From NCBI RefSeq assembly GCF_014648075.1, contig NZ_BMQK01000010.1, positions 210,186-274,185 of the forward strand: a stretch of 64,000 bases of DNA. The letters are read 5' to 3'. Below, one piece after another: positions 53,691 through 62,589 of the stretch. Numbering within the stretch: the stretch's first letter is position 1; the number at the start of each line of letters is the position of its first letter. The stretch is from Streptomyces ruber. Lineage in GTDB: Bacteria > Actinomycetota > Actinomycetes > Streptomycetales > Streptomycetaceae. Under the pieces are notes generated by a model, which was not told the origin of the DNA, made no database searches, and saw only the letters and a list, made by a program, of their open reading frames with translations. The translations under genes and the position numbers were made by a program.

Positions 53691-53746
53691 CCGACGGCGA
53701 CAGGCCGACGGCGACAGGCCGACGAGGACGGGCCGACGAGGACGGG
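53691..53746. repeat. four 14-bp tandem repeats
   Basis: Two copies of CCGACGGCGACAGG followed by two copies of CCGACGAGGACGGG, contiguous, in the noncoding stretch between the amidinotransferase gene and urtA. Confidence 0.85.
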
Positions 53747-53851
53747 CGCAGCGCTGCCACACGCACCGCCGCGCCCCGTTCGCCCCGCTCCCGGACCGCT
53801 CGACCGCCCGGCCGGCGCGGGCGGGTGCGGCAACTGTCCCTCAATTACGCG

Positions 53852-53867
53852 GAAACGCCTCCGAAAC
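53852..53867 (+). promoter_or_regulatory. GlnR-like half box upstream of urtA
   Basis: GAAAC-N6-GAAAC, about 90 bp before urtA. The Streptomyces nitrogen regulator GlnR binds GTnAC/GAAAC elements spaced by 6 nt. Only one pair is seen here and the first element deviates, so this is tentative. Nitrogen control of a urea importer would be expected. Confidence 0.35.
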
Positions 53868-53956
53868 AGTTCCCTCGCAGGCTGTGAGCGCACTCCGGCG
53901 ACCGGCCCGCACACGCCCCGGGACGGCTACGGCCCATGTGGGCAAGGAGGTTCCGC

Positions 53957-55210
53957 ATGTCAGGTCTCGGCATCAGCAGGCGCGGCCTGCTGGCCGGCGC
54001 GTCGGCCCTCGGCGCGTCCGCCGCCCTCAGCGCGTGCGGCGCCAAGGTCGGCAGCGACACGTCGTCCTTCTCCGGCACGAAGGCGGACACCTCCGGCGAC
54101 ACGGTCAAGGTGGGGCTGCTCAACTCGCTCTCGGGCACCATGGCCATCAGCGAGGTCACGGTCCACAACTCGCTGCTGCTCGCCGTCGGGGAGGTCAACG
54201 CCGCGGGCGGGGTGCTGGGCAGGAAGCTGGAGCCGGTCAGCCAGGACGGCGCCTCCGACTGGCCGACGTTCGCCGAGAAGGCGGAGGCCCTCATCACGGA
54301 CGACAGGGTCGTCGCCACCTTCGGCTGCTGGACCTCCGCCAGCCGCAAGGCCGTCAAGCCGGTCTTCGAACGGCACAGATCGCTGCTCTTCTACCCCGTG
54401 CAGTACGAGGGGCTGGAGCAGTCGCCGTACATCTTCTACGTCGGCGCCACCACCAACCAGCAGATCGTGCCCGCCCTCGACTATCTGAGGGAACGGGGCC
54501 TGACCAGGCTCTGCCTCGTCGGCAGCGACTACGTCTTCCCGCGCACCGCCAACAAGATCATCAAGGCGTACGCGAAGGCCAACGGCATGGAGGTGCTGGG
54601 CGAGGAGTACGCCCCGCTCGGCTCCACGGAGTTCAGCACGATCGTCAACAAGGTCAGGAACGCCGGCCCCGACGCCGTGTTCAACACCCTCAACGGCGAC
54701 AGCAACGTGGCCTTCTTCAAGGAGTACAAGTCCGGTGGCCTGACGGCGGGGAGCATGCCGGTGCTGTCGGTGTCCATCGCGGAGGAGGAGGTGAAGAGCA
54801 TCGGCACGCAGTACCTCGAGGGCCAGCTGACCGCCTGGAACTACTACCAGACCACCCCGGGCGCGGCCAACGCCGCGTTCGTGAAGGCGTACCGGGCCGC
54901 GTACGGCGCGGACAAGCCGACCAGCGACCCGATGGAGGCCGCCTACCTCTCCGTCCACCTGTGGGCGGCGATGGTCGAGAAGGCGGGCTCGTTCGACGCC
55001 GCCGCGGTCAGGGCGGCCTCCGACGGCGTCGCGTTCGACGCGCCCGAGGGCAGGGTCACCGTCGACGGCGCGAGCCAGCACGTGTACAAGACGGCCCGGA
55101 TCGGCAAGGTCGGCGCGGACGGCCTCATCGAGGAGGTCTGGAACTCGGGCGGCCCGGTCAGGCCGGACCCGTTCCTGAAGGACTACACCTGGGCCTCCGG
55201 CCTCTCCTGA
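53957..55210 (+). CDS. urtA: urea ABC transporter, substrate-binding lipoprotein
   Basis: A 417-residue type 1 periplasmic-binding-fold protein. The N-terminus has a twin-arginine motif (SRRGLL) and a lipobox (LSAC), so it is probably Tat-exported and lipid-anchored. The core matches UrtA-type binding proteins (GLLNSLSGTMAISE, ATFGCWTSASRKAV, PVQYEGLEQSP). It captures urea or a related short amide outside the cell and hands it to UrtBC. ATG 53957 is chosen because AAGGAGG lies 6 nt upstream; an in-frame ATG at 53936 lies before that site. It is first in a five-gene operon. An amidinotransferase upstream leaves open that guanidino compounds are also ligands. Confidence 0.9.
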   Translation: MSGLGISRRGLLAGASALGASAALSACGAKVGSDTSSFSGTKADTSGDTVKVGLLNSLSGTMAISEVTVHNSLLLAVGEVNAAGGVLGRKLEPVSQDGASDWPTFAEKAEALITDDRVVATFGCWTSASRKAVKPVFERHRSLLFYPVQYEGLEQSPYIFYVGATTNQQIVPALDYLRERGLTRLCLVGSDYVFPRTANKIIKAYAKANGMEVLGEEYAPLGSTEFSTIVNKVRNAGPDAVFNTLNGDSNVAFFKEYKSGGLTAGSMPVLSVSIAEEEVKSIGTQYLEGQLTAWNYYQTTPGAANAAFVKAYRAAYGADKPTSDPMEAAYLSVHLWAAMVEKAGSFDAAAVRAASDGVAFDAPEGRVTVDGASQHVYKTARIGKVGADGLIEEVWNSGGPVRPDPFLKDYTWASGLS

Positions 55211-55260
55211 CCAGGCCGTCCCGCCGCCCGCACCTGTCGTCCCCGACCCGGAGCCGCTCC

Positions 55261-56145
55261 ATGACGGTCATCCTCAACCAGTCCTTCACCGGCATCAGCA
55301 TCGGCGCCGTCCTCCTGCTCATCGCGCTCGGCCTGACCCTCACCTTCGGTCAGATGGGCGTGATCAACATGGCGCACGGCGAGTTCATCATGACCGGCGC
55401 CTACACCACGTACGTGCTGCAGCAGGCCGTCGGCGGCGCCGGTGTCCCCCTGCTCCTCGCCCTGCCGCTGGCCTTCCTGGTCGCCGGGGGCCTGGGCGCG
55501 CTGCTCGAGTGGCTGCTGATCCGGCGCCTGTACACCCGGCCGCTGGACACGCTGCTGGTCACCTGGGGCGTCGCCCTGATGCTCCAGCAGCTGGCCCGTG
55601 ACCTCTTCGGCGCCCCCAACGTGCACACCACCGCGCCGGACACGCTGACCGGGAACGTCTCGGTCGCGGGCGTCGTCCTCACCACCAACCGGCTGTTCAT
55701 CCTCGGCCTCGCCCTGGCCTGCGTCCTCGGGCTCACCCTGATGCTGCGGCTGACACCGCTCGGCCGCCGCGTCCGGGCCGTCGTGCAGAACCGCGAGCTG
55801 GCCGAGGTGTCCGGCATCGCCACCGGCCGCGTCGACCGCACGGCCTTCTTCATCGGCTCGGGCCTCGCGGGCGTCGCCGGCGTCGCGCTCACCCTGGTCG
55901 GCCCGATCGGCCCGACGATGGGCACCAACTACATCGTCGACGCCTTCCTCGTGGTCGTCGCCGGCGGCATCGGCCGGCTCAGGGGCGCCGTCGTCACGGC
56001 CTTCGCGCTGGGCGTGCTCCAGGCGGTGCTGGAGTACTCGACGACGACCAGCGTGGCCAAGGTCGTCGTGCTCGTGGCCGTCGTCGCCTTCCTCCAGTGG
56101 CGCCCCCAGGGCCTGTACACACTGCGTACCCGGAGCCTCGTATGA
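55261..56145 (+). CDS. urtB: urea ABC transporter, permease subunit B
   Basis: A 294-residue polytopic membrane permease of the branched-chain amino acid (LivH) superfamily, with about eight hydrophobic segments and the typical QMGVINMAHGEF motif near residue 40. Its position between the binding protein and the second permease gives the UrtB assignment. ATG 55261 lies 50 bp after urtA with GGAG 8 nt upstream. The stop overlaps the urtC start (ATGA). Confidence 0.9.
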   Translation: MTVILNQSFTGISIGAVLLLIALGLTLTFGQMGVINMAHGEFIMTGAYTTYVLQQAVGGAGVPLLLALPLAFLVAGGLGALLEWLLIRRLYTRPLDTLLVTWGVALMLQQLARDLFGAPNVHTTAPDTLTGNVSVAGVVLTTNRLFILGLALACVLGLTLMLRLTPLGRRVRAVVQNRELAEVSGIATGRVDRTAFFIGSGLAGVAGVALTLVGPIGPTMGTNYIVDAFLVVVAGGIGRLRGAVVTAFALGVLQAVLEYSTTTSVAKVVVLVAVVAFLQWRPQGLYTLRTRSLV

Positions 56146-57281
56146 CGACCACCGCCCCGCCCCCGGCCCCGACGCCCGCCGTCGCCACGCCGCCGCCGTC
56201 CCCGTCGGCCCGCTTCCGCGTGCCCGGCGCGTTCCTCCTCGGCGCCGTCCTGCTGTTCGGCGTCGCCCCGCTCGTCCTGTCCGACTTCCGCATCAGCCTC
56301 CTCGCGAAGTACCTGTGCTACGCGATCGTGGCGGTCGGGGTGAGCCTCGCCTGGGGCCGGGGCGGCCTGCTCGTCCTCGGCCAGGGCGTCTTCTTCGGGC
56401 TCGGCGGCTACGCCATGGCCATGCACCTCAAGCTCGCCGACGCCGCCGCGGCCGGCGAGACGCTGCCCGACTTCATGCTGCTGTACGGCTCGGGCGACGC
56501 CCTGCCCTGGTGGTGGCGGCCCTTCGCGAACCCGGTGTTCGCGCTCGCCGCGACCGTGCTGCTGCCCATGGCGGTCGCCGCGCTGCTCGGCTACTTCGTC
56601 TTCCGGCGGCGCGTCAGGGGCGCCTACTTCGCGATCCTCAGCCAGGCCCTCGCCGCCGCCCTGTCCATCTGGCTGGTCGGCCAGCAGACCACCACCGGCG
56701 GCACCAACGGCCTCACCGACATCCGTGGCTTCTTCGGCTACGACCTGAGCGACCCGGTCAACCAGCGGACGGTGTACTTCGTCGTCGCCGGCGTCCTCCT
56801 GCTGCTGATGGCCGCCGCCCGTCAGCTGTTCGTCAGCCGTTACGGCGAACTCCTGGTCGCCGTCCGGGACGCCGAGGAGCGGGTGCGCTTCCTCGGCTAC
56901 GACCCGGCGGCCGTCAAGCTCGTCGCGTACGTCGTCGCGGCCGGCACGGCGGGGCTGGCGGGCGCCCTGTTCGTCCCGGCGGTCGGCATCATCTCCCCGG
57001 CGCTGATCGGGATCGTGCCGTCCATCGGCTTCGTCATCGGCGCGGCGGTCGGCGGCCGGGCCAGCCTGGTGGGCGCGGTGCTCGGCGCGGTCGCCGTGGC
57101 CTGGGCGCAGAGCTCGCTCTCCGACGCCTTCCCGGCCGCGTGGACGTACCTCCAGGGGCTGCTGTTCGTCGTGGCGGTGGGTTTCCTGCCCGGTGGACTG
57201 GCCTCCGTGGTGACCGCCCTGCGCGCACGCCGTACCCGTACGGCCCCGGCCCCGGCCCCGACGAAGGGAGAGACGGCATGA
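56142..57281 (+). CDS. urtC: urea ABC transporter, permease subunit C
   Basis: A 379-residue LivM-type permease. A Pro/Ala-rich N-terminal tail of about 35 residues is followed by about ten membrane segments and motifs seen in UrtC (AWGRGGLLVLGQGVFFGLGGYAMAMHL is one continuous block near residue 70; only its conserved Gly-rich core is diagnostic). It pairs with UrtB. Start and stop each overlap the neighbouring gene by ATGA, so translation is probably coupled. Confidence 0.9.
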   Translation: MTTTAPPPAPTPAVATPPPSPSARFRVPGAFLLGAVLLFGVAPLVLSDFRISLLAKYLCYAIVAVGVSLAWGRGGLLVLGQGVFFGLGGYAMAMHLKLADAAAAGETLPDFMLLYGSGDALPWWWRPFANPVFALAATVLLPMAVAALLGYFVFRRRVRGAYFAILSQALAAALSIWLVGQQTTTGGTNGLTDIRGFFGYDLSDPVNQRTVYFVVAGVLLLLMAAARQLFVSRYGELLVAVRDAEERVRFLGYDPAAVKLVAYVVAAGTAGLAGALFVPAVGIISPALIGIVPSIGFVIGAAVGGRASLVGAVLGAVAVAWAQSSLSDAFPAAWTYLQGLLFVVAVGFLPGGLASVVTALRARRTRTAPAPAPTKGETA

Positions 57282-58051
57282 GCGGCGCCGGACTGACCGT
57301 CCGCGACCTGCGGGTGACGTTCGACGGCTTCCGGGCCGTCGACGGTGTGGACCTCGACGTTCCCCCCGGTGACCTGCGCTTCCTCATCGGCCCGAACGGC
57401 GCCGGCAAGACCACCCTGGTCGACGCGGTCACCGGCCTGGTGAGGGCCACCGGGTCGGTCCGCTTCGCGGGCGAGGAGCTGCTGGGCAGGCCCGTGCACC
57501 GGATCGCCCGCCGGGGCATCGGCCGTACGTTCCAGACGGCCACGGTCTTCGAGCAGTTGACCGTCCTGCAGAACCTCGACATCGCCGCGGGCGCCGGGCG
57601 CGGACCGCTCACCCTGCTCCGCCGCCGCAGGGGGGTGCCCGAGGCGGTGGCACATGCCCTGGAGACCATCGGTCTCGCCGGTCTGCGGGACCGCCCGGCG
57701 GGTGTGCTGGCCCACGGCCAGAAGCAGTGGCTGGAGATCGGCATGCTGCTCGTCCAGGACGTGCGGCTGCTGCTGCTCGACGAGCCGGTCGCCGGGATGA
57801 GCCACGACGAGCGCGAGGCCACCGGCGAGCTGCTGCGGCGGGTCGGCGAGGACCGTACGGTCGTCGTCATCGAGCACGACATGGACTTCATGCGCTCCTA
57901 CGCCCGCAGCGTCAGCGTCCTGCACGCCGGCAAGGTGCTCAAGCAGGGCACGGTCGCGGAGGTCCAGGCCGACGCCAGGGTGCAGGAGGTCTATCTGGGC
58001 CGGGCGGCCGCGCCCGAGCCGGTGGCCGTACCCGTCGCCGAGGAGGCGTGA
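57278..58051 (+). CDS. urtD: urea ABC transporter, ATP-binding subunit D
   Basis: A 257-residue ABC ATPase with Walker A GPNGAGKTT, a signature region reading LAHGQKQWLEIGM (the UrtD/LivG-type variant of LSGGQ) and Walker B LLLLDEPVAG. It energises UrtBC. ATG 57278 overlaps the urtC stop, with GGGAGAG upstream. Confidence 0.92.
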   Translation: MSGAGLTVRDLRVTFDGFRAVDGVDLDVPPGDLRFLIGPNGAGKTTLVDAVTGLVRATGSVRFAGEELLGRPVHRIARRGIGRTFQTATVFEQLTVLQNLDIAAGAGRGPLTLLRRRRGVPEAVAHALETIGLAGLRDRPAGVLAHGQKQWLEIGMLLVQDVRLLLLDEPVAGMSHDEREATGELLRRVGEDRTVVVIEHDMDFMRSYARSVSVLHAGKVLKQGTVAEVQADARVQEVYLGRAAAPEPVAVPVAEEA

Positions 58052-58056
58052 CACGC

Positions 58057-58749
58057 ATGCTGGAGATCGCCGCCGTACGGGCCGGTTACGACCGCACGAC
58101 CGTGCTGCACGGGGTGACCGTCGCCGTGCCCGAGGACGGCGTCGCGGCCGTCCTCGGGCACAACGGTGCGGGCAAGAGCACCCTGTTGCGGACCGCCATG
58201 GGGCTGATCCGGCCGATGGCCGGGAGCGTCCTGCTGGACGGCGAGGACATCACGCGTCTGGCTCCGCACCAGCGGGTGGCCAGGGGCATGGCGTACGTGC
58301 CGCAGGGCCAGCAGGCGTTCCCGCACCTGACCACCGCGGAGAACCTCCGGCTCGTCGCCGACGGCCGCACCGGCGGCAGGGCGGCCGTCGCCGAGGCCCT
58401 GGACCTGTTCCCGGTCCTGCGCGAGCTGTCCGGCCGCCGGGCCGGCCTCCTCTCCGGCGGCCAGCGGCAGCAACTCGCCATCGCCCGGGCCCTGGTCACC
58501 CGCCCGAGGCTGCTGCTGCTCGACGAGCCGACCGAGGGCATCCAGCCCTCCGTCGTCGCGGAGATCGAGGAGACGGTCCTCGCCCTGACCCGGCGCGGCG
58601 GCCTGTCCGTCCTCCTCGTCGAACAGCACGTCGGCTTCGCCCTGCGGGCCGCGCAGCACTACTACGTCCTGGAGACGGGCCGGGTGACCTCCTCCGGCGA
58701 GGGCGGGGGCGACGCCGAGCAGACCGTACGGACGGCGCTCAGCGTGTGA
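58057..58749 (+). CDS. urtE: urea ABC transporter, ATP-binding subunit E
   Basis: A 230-residue ABC ATPase (LivF/UrtE type) with Walker A GHNGAGKST, signature LSGGQRQQLAIARAL and Walker B LLLLDEPTEG. It is the second ATPase of the importer. ATG 58057 has AGGAGG 10 nt upstream; a GTG at 58048 overlaps the urtD stop but lies only 1 nt from that site. It is the last gene of the operon and is followed by a hairpin. Confidence 0.9.
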   Translation: MLEIAAVRAGYDRTTVLHGVTVAVPEDGVAAVLGHNGAGKSTLLRTAMGLIRPMAGSVLLDGEDITRLAPHQRVARGMAYVPQGQQAFPHLTTAENLRLVADGRTGGRAAVAEALDLFPVLRELSGRRAGLLSGGQRQQLAIARALVTRPRLLLLDEPTEGIQPSVVAEIEETVLALTRRGGLSVLLVEQHVGFALRAAQHYYVLETGRVTSSGEGGGDAEQTVRTALSV

Positions 58750-58772
58750 GCGGGGCGGCTCCGCCGGGGTGA

Positions 58773-58800
58773 CCGGCGAGTACCGTCCGGTACTCGCCGG
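58773..58800 (+). terminator. terminator after urtE
   Basis: A perfect 12-bp stem (58773-58784 with 58789-58800) with a 4-nt loop, 23 bp after the urtE stop. It lies between convergent genes and may serve both. Confidence 0.8.
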
Positions 58801-58962
58801 GCGGCGGACGACGGGCCGTGGGGTGCGACCGGGGCCGGTCAGGGCCTTGCGCGCGCGAACGCCGGCACCGGACACGGACACCGGACCCCGACCGCGCCCG
58901 CGGTCACCCGGACGCCCACCGGACGCCCGGGTCGTGTGCGAGAGGAGCGGGACCTGGCCGTG

Positions 58963-59163
58963 CTACCCGTCGTCCCCGCCGCCGCGCGTCGCGCGGACGC
59001 GTGGCGCGCGGACGCGTGGCGCGCGACGCACCAGCTCGCCCGCCGTCAGCGTCGCGAAGGACACGGCACGGACCCAGCGCGGGCCGCCCCGGCTCGCCCA
59101 CACCACGCAGACGCATCCCCCGGCGACGGCTGCGAGCACAACGGACAGGACGACCACGATCAT
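58963..59163 (-). CDS. small single-pass membrane protein, unknown function
   Basis: A 66-residue protein starting MIVVVLSVVLAAVAGG, a clear N-terminal membrane segment, then WASRGGPRWVRAVSFATLTAGELV and a basic tail made of an Arg-Ala-Pro-Arg-Val repeat. The ATG is preceded by a strong GGAGGGGG ribosome site. Small proteins of this look are common in Streptomyces, but I cannot name a function. The tail repeat comes from a 15-bp DNA duplication. Other frames here are Arg-rich shadows. Confidence 0.6.
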   Translation of the reverse strand: MIVVVLSVVLAAVAGGCVCVVWASRGGPRWVRAVSFATLTAGELVRRAPRVRAPRVRATRGGGDDG

Positions 59164-59332
59164 GCTTCTTCCCCCTCCTCGGTCACGGTCCGCGCCATCC
59201 TCTCAGCCCGCCGGGCCGCACCGGACGCCCGCCATCCGTCGAGCGCCGTTCAGCTCGGCGTCCCGGTGTGGTCATGGACCTTCACGACAGTTCGCTGCAG
59301 CCTCTTCGTCCCACGCGATCCCAGGAGCAGCC

Positions 59333-61210
59333 ATGAGTGCGGCACAGCCCCATCACCCCGACAGACGCCGGCTGCTGCGGGCCGCCGTGGCCGTCCCGGC
59401 CGCCGGTACGGTCACCGCCTCCGCCCTCGCCGCCGGTGCCGCGCCCGCGCGGGCCGCCGGCGCGTCGTCCCGGCCGGGCCGTTTCGACGCCGGCTCGCCG
59501 CGCTTCGCGCTCGCGGTGCTGCCGGACACGCAGTACCTGTTCGACGCCGACAGCGCCGACCCGGAGCCGCTGCGGGCGACGTTCGAGTACCTCGTGCACC
59601 AGCGCGAGGAGGCCAACGTCGCCTTCATGACGCACCTCGGCGACATCACCGAGCACGGGACGAAGGACGAGATCGAGCTGGCCGCCGACACCTTCGGCCT
59701 GCTCGACGGCCGGGTCCCCTACAGCGTGCTGGCCGGCAACCACGACATCGCCTCCGGCGACGACCAGCGCGGCGACAGCCCGTACCTCGACTCCTTCGGC
59801 CCGCGCCGGTTCCGCTCCGCCGGCACCTTCGGCGGTGCCTCCCCCGACGGCTACAACAGCTACCACCTGCTGCGCGCGGCGGGCCGTGAGTGGCTGGTCC
59901 TCGCGCTGGACTGGCGGGTGTCCGACGCGGGCCTGCGCTGGGCGCAGGGCGTGCTCGACGCCCACCCCACCGTGCCCGCCGTCCTCACCACCCACGACCT
60001 GGTGTGGGCCGAGGACGACGGCACCGCGCACCTGTCGGACAACGGCACGCGCCTGTGGGACGGGCTCGTCCGCGGCAACGACCAGATCTTCCTGGCGCTC
60101 GGCGGGCACTACTGGCCGCCCGGCCGCACCGTGCTGACCAACGACGCCGGGAACGACGTCCACCTGCACATCACCAACTACCAGGACCGCTACTACGGCG
60201 GCGCCGGCATGATCCGCCTCTACCACTTCGACCTCGTCCGGAACGTCATCGACGTCGAGACCTTCTCCCCCTGGTTCCTCTCCCGCGACGCGGACGACCG
60301 GACACCGCTGGAGGCGGAGACCGTCGAACTGACCGGCCCCGTCGACCGGTTCAGCCTCGCCGTCGACTTCGCGGACCGGTTCCGCGGCTTCTCCCCCGCC
60401 GTACCGCCGAAGCCGCGCCCCGCCGCGGCCGTGATGCCGCGCGGCACGGTCGCGTACTGGCGGTTCGACGCCTCCGGCGCCACCATGCCCGCGGCCGGCG
60501 CACCGGTGCCGGACGGCACCGTCGTCCGCGACCTGTCCGGCAACGGCAACGACCTCACCGTCGGCCGTGTCGGCGCCGGCGACCGGCAGGCGCTCACCTT
60601 CTCCGCCGACCACCACCCCGGCCAGCCCGCGCACGCCAGCCTCCGCTTCGACGGCGGCAAGAACCCCGACCGCGGCGCCATTCTCACCACGGGCCCGCGC
60701 GCGCCGCTGAACAGCGAGAAGTTCCTGCGCGGCTACACCATCGAGACGTACATCAAGCTGCCCGAGCCGTTCGAGGGCGACCACGCCTGGATGGGCGTCT
60801 TCAGCTGGCAGGGCCGCAACCGGGACGCAGGCAAGACCACCGGCTGGTCCCCGCTGGAACCGACGTGCAGCCTCAACGTGTCCTCGGAGCGCTTCCTGCA
60901 GTACGTCGTCTATCCCGAGCGGCAGGACGCCGATCCCACCTCCTGGAGCCACGCCCTGCCGGTGGGCCGCTGGACGCACGTCGCCGTGGTCAACGACGGC
61001 CGCCGCACCGTCGTGTACGTCGACGGCTCGAGGATCGCCCGCAACCCCACCCAGCGGTCGACCGGCATCGCCACGCTCGGCAAGCCGTTCACGCTCGGCG
61101 CCACCCAGTTCGACGAGCGGTTCGGACAGGGCTTCTACGGCTGGCTCGGCGACACCCGGATCGTGGACCGCGCGCTGTCCCCGAAGCATTTCCTGACCCC
61201 GTTCGACTGA
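59333..61210 (+). CDS. secreted calcineurin-like phosphoesterase with LamG-like domain
   Basis: A 625-residue exported protein. The Tat signal is RRRLLRAAVAVPAAG with a likely cleavage near ARAAGA (about residue 42). Residues about 58-330 form a metallophosphoesterase: DTQY, GDITEHG, GNHDI and THDL supply metal ligands. Residues about 375-620 look like a concanavalin/LamG-type jelly-roll (YWRFDASG, LSGNGNDLTVG, WTHVAVVNDGRRTVVYVDG). ATG 59333 has AGGAG 5 nt upstream. The substrate is unknown; an extracellular phosphodiester or sugar-linked phosphate is plausible. It is monocistronic. Confidence 0.85.
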   Translation: MSAAQPHHPDRRRLLRAAVAVPAAGTVTASALAAGAAPARAAGASSRPGRFDAGSPRFALAVLPDTQYLFDADSADPEPLRATFEYLVHQREEANVAFMTHLGDITEHGTKDEIELAADTFGLLDGRVPYSVLAGNHDIASGDDQRGDSPYLDSFGPRRFRSAGTFGGASPDGYNSYHLLRAAGREWLVLALDWRVSDAGLRWAQGVLDAHPTVPAVLTTHDLVWAEDDGTAHLSDNGTRLWDGLVRGNDQIFLALGGHYWPPGRTVLTNDAGNDVHLHITNYQDRYYGGAGMIRLYHFDLVRNVIDVETFSPWFLSRDADDRTPLEAETVELTGPVDRFSLAVDFADRFRGFSPAVPPKPRPAAAVMPRGTVAYWRFDASGATMPAAGAPVPDGTVVRDLSGNGNDLTVGRVGAGDRQALTFSADHHPGQPAHASLRFDGGKNPDRGAILTTGPRAPLNSEKFLRGYTIETYIKLPEPFEGDHAWMGVFSWQGRNRDAGKTTGWSPLEPTCSLNVSSERFLQYVVYPERQDADPTSWSHALPVGRWTHVAVVNDGRRTVVYVDGSRIARNPTQRSTGIATLGKPFTLGATQFDERFGQGFYGWLGDTRIVDRALSPKHFLTPFD

Positions 61211-61225
61211 CCCGGCGGCCCTCGG

Positions 61226-61254
61226 TTGACATGACGCGAGCTGCTCGGTTTACT
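61226..61254 (+). promoter_or_regulatory. strong vegetative-type promoter for the GH114-like gene
   Basis: TTGACA (61226-61231), a 17-nt spacer, TTTACT (61249-61254). The predicted start near 61261 gives a 5' leader of about 145 nt before the ATG at 61407. Confidence 0.6.
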
Positions 61255-61406
61255 CCCTGCTGCGTCAGGACCGAGCACCAGACGCCAGAGGTACGCCCAG
61301 CCGGTAGCGCGGTCCACGCACCGCAAGTCCGGACACAGTCGCCAGGACGGCCGCACCGACGCGGTGTCCGAGGCGGGGTCGTGCCCTCACCCCACGGAGC
61401 TCACTC

Positions 61407-62240
61407 ATGCACCACACCCAGCACGCCCGTGCCCGCAGGCCCGTCGCCTTCGTGGCGACGGCCTCGGCCACCGCGGTCGTCGGCGCCCTGCTCGTCGCCT
61501 GCGGTCCGAGCGCGAGCGCGGCGCCCACCGCCACCGTCGAACCGCCGCCGGCCGGCGCCGTCTTCGACTACCAGATCGGCGCGCCCTACACCCCGGCGTC
61601 CGACGTCGAGGTCGTCACCCGCGACCACACCGCGGACCCGGCGGACGGCCTGTACAACATCTGTTACGTCAACGCCTTCCAGGCCCAGCCGGGAGCCGAG
61701 AAGGAGTGGGGCGACCTGCTGCTGAGAGACGGGAACGGCGACGTCGTCTACGACGACGACTGGGGCGAGGCGATCCTCGACATCCGCACCGAGGACCGGC
61801 GGAAGAGCATCGCCGCCAAGGTCAACGCCATGATCGACACCTGCGCCGACAAGGGCTACGACGCCGTCGAACCCGACAACCTCGACACCTTCACCCGCTT
61901 CGGCGACCTGCTCGGCGAGGACGACGCCAAGGCGTTCGTCCGGCTGCTCTCCGAGCACGCCCACGACCGGGGCCTGGCGATCGGGCAGAAGAACACCCCC
62001 GCCTTCTCCACCGCGCGCGACGAGACCGGCCTCGACTTCGCCGTCGCCGAGGAGTGCGGCGAGTGGGACGAGTGCGGCGACTACACCGAGGGCTTCGGCG
62101 ACGACGTCATCGTGATCGAGTACCGGAAGGACGCCTTCGACAAGACGTGCTCGGAGTTCGGCGACCGCCTCGCCGTCGTCCTGCGCGACCTGGACGTCAC
62201 CGCACCCGGCGACGACGCGTACGTGCGCGAGGCCTGCTGA
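61407..62240 (+). CDS. GH114-like endo-alpha-1,4-polygalactosaminidase family lipoprotein
   Basis: A 277-residue exported protein with a signal peptide ending in the lipobox LLVAC (Cys near residue 32). The mature part is a TIM-barrel-like GH114/TM1410 domain with the motif DAVEPDNLDTF and the paired acidic residues usual in this family. Members cut galactosamine-rich polysaccharides. ATG 61407 has GGAG 9 nt upstream. Its own promoter and terminator are visible. The precise substrate is inferred from family only. Confidence 0.8.
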   Translation: MHHTQHARARRPVAFVATASATAVVGALLVACGPSASAAPTATVEPPPAGAVFDYQIGAPYTPASDVEVVTRDHTADPADGLYNICYVNAFQAQPGAEKEWGDLLLRDGNGDVVYDDDWGEAILDIRTEDRRKSIAAKVNAMIDTCADKGYDAVEPDNLDTFTRFGDLLGEDDAKAFVRLLSEHAHDRGLAIGQKNTPAFSTARDETGLDFAVAEECGEWDECGDYTEGFGDDVIVIEYRKDAFDKTCSEFGDRLAVVLRDLDVTAPGDDAYVREAC

Positions 62241-62252
62241 CCCGGCCCCTCC

Positions 62253-62283
62253 GGCCCGCGTGGACATGAGGTCCGCGCGGGCC
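62253..62283 (+). terminator. terminator after the GH114-like gene
   Basis: A 13-bp stem with one wobble (62253-62265 with 62271-62283) and a 5-nt loop, 13 bp after the stop. Confidence 0.75.
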
Positions 62284-62297
62284 GTCGTGCGCACCGG

Positions 62298-62492
62298 TCA
62301 GCGGCTGTCGAAGCGGGCGCGGTCGGTGAGCAGGCCGCTGAGGTCGTGACCGGTGCGCATCTCCTCCGGCTCCGCGCCGCGCCGGAAGACCACGCCGCCG
62401 GCCGGGGTGCCGCCCGGCGTCAGCCGGTCGCCGTCCCGGCGCAGCCGGGCGCCCCCGCGCAGCGCCACCGCCGGTCTGCTCGTCTCCTCCAC
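62298..62492 (-). pseudogene. possible 3' remnant of a gene
   Basis: A 64-codon frame that stays open upstream into the SARP promoter without a start context. Its product (VVFRRGAEPEEMRTGHDLSG and a FDSR end) has the composition of a genuine protein C-terminus rather than a GC-rich shadow. No family is recognised. It may be the tail of a gene cut off by rearrangement, or a short unknown gene from GTG 62492. Confidence 0.3.
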
Positions 62493-62589
62493 GCGCCGGA
62501 CCGGTTCCGCGGACGCGGTCAGCCGTCGAGTGGGTGCCCGCGGGGCGCCGTGCGGGTTAGGTTGGTTGCCTCGCCCGGGGGAGGCGGTG

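Larger units (their letters stand above)
53541..53956. other. 416-bp intergenic region with a 14-bp tandem repeat and the urt promoter
   Basis: No convincing gene. It holds a weak hairpin (53561-53570 with 53589-53598, one wobble), the 14-bp repeats at 53691-53746, and a more AT-rich stretch at 53830-53875 that probably carries the urtA promoter. Confidence 0.6.

Noticed and set aside
58769..59332. N-terminal extension of the phosphoesterase
   Set aside because: It is low-complexity and lies before a clear AGGAG site and Tat signal. It also overlaps the small minus-strand membrane protein gene.
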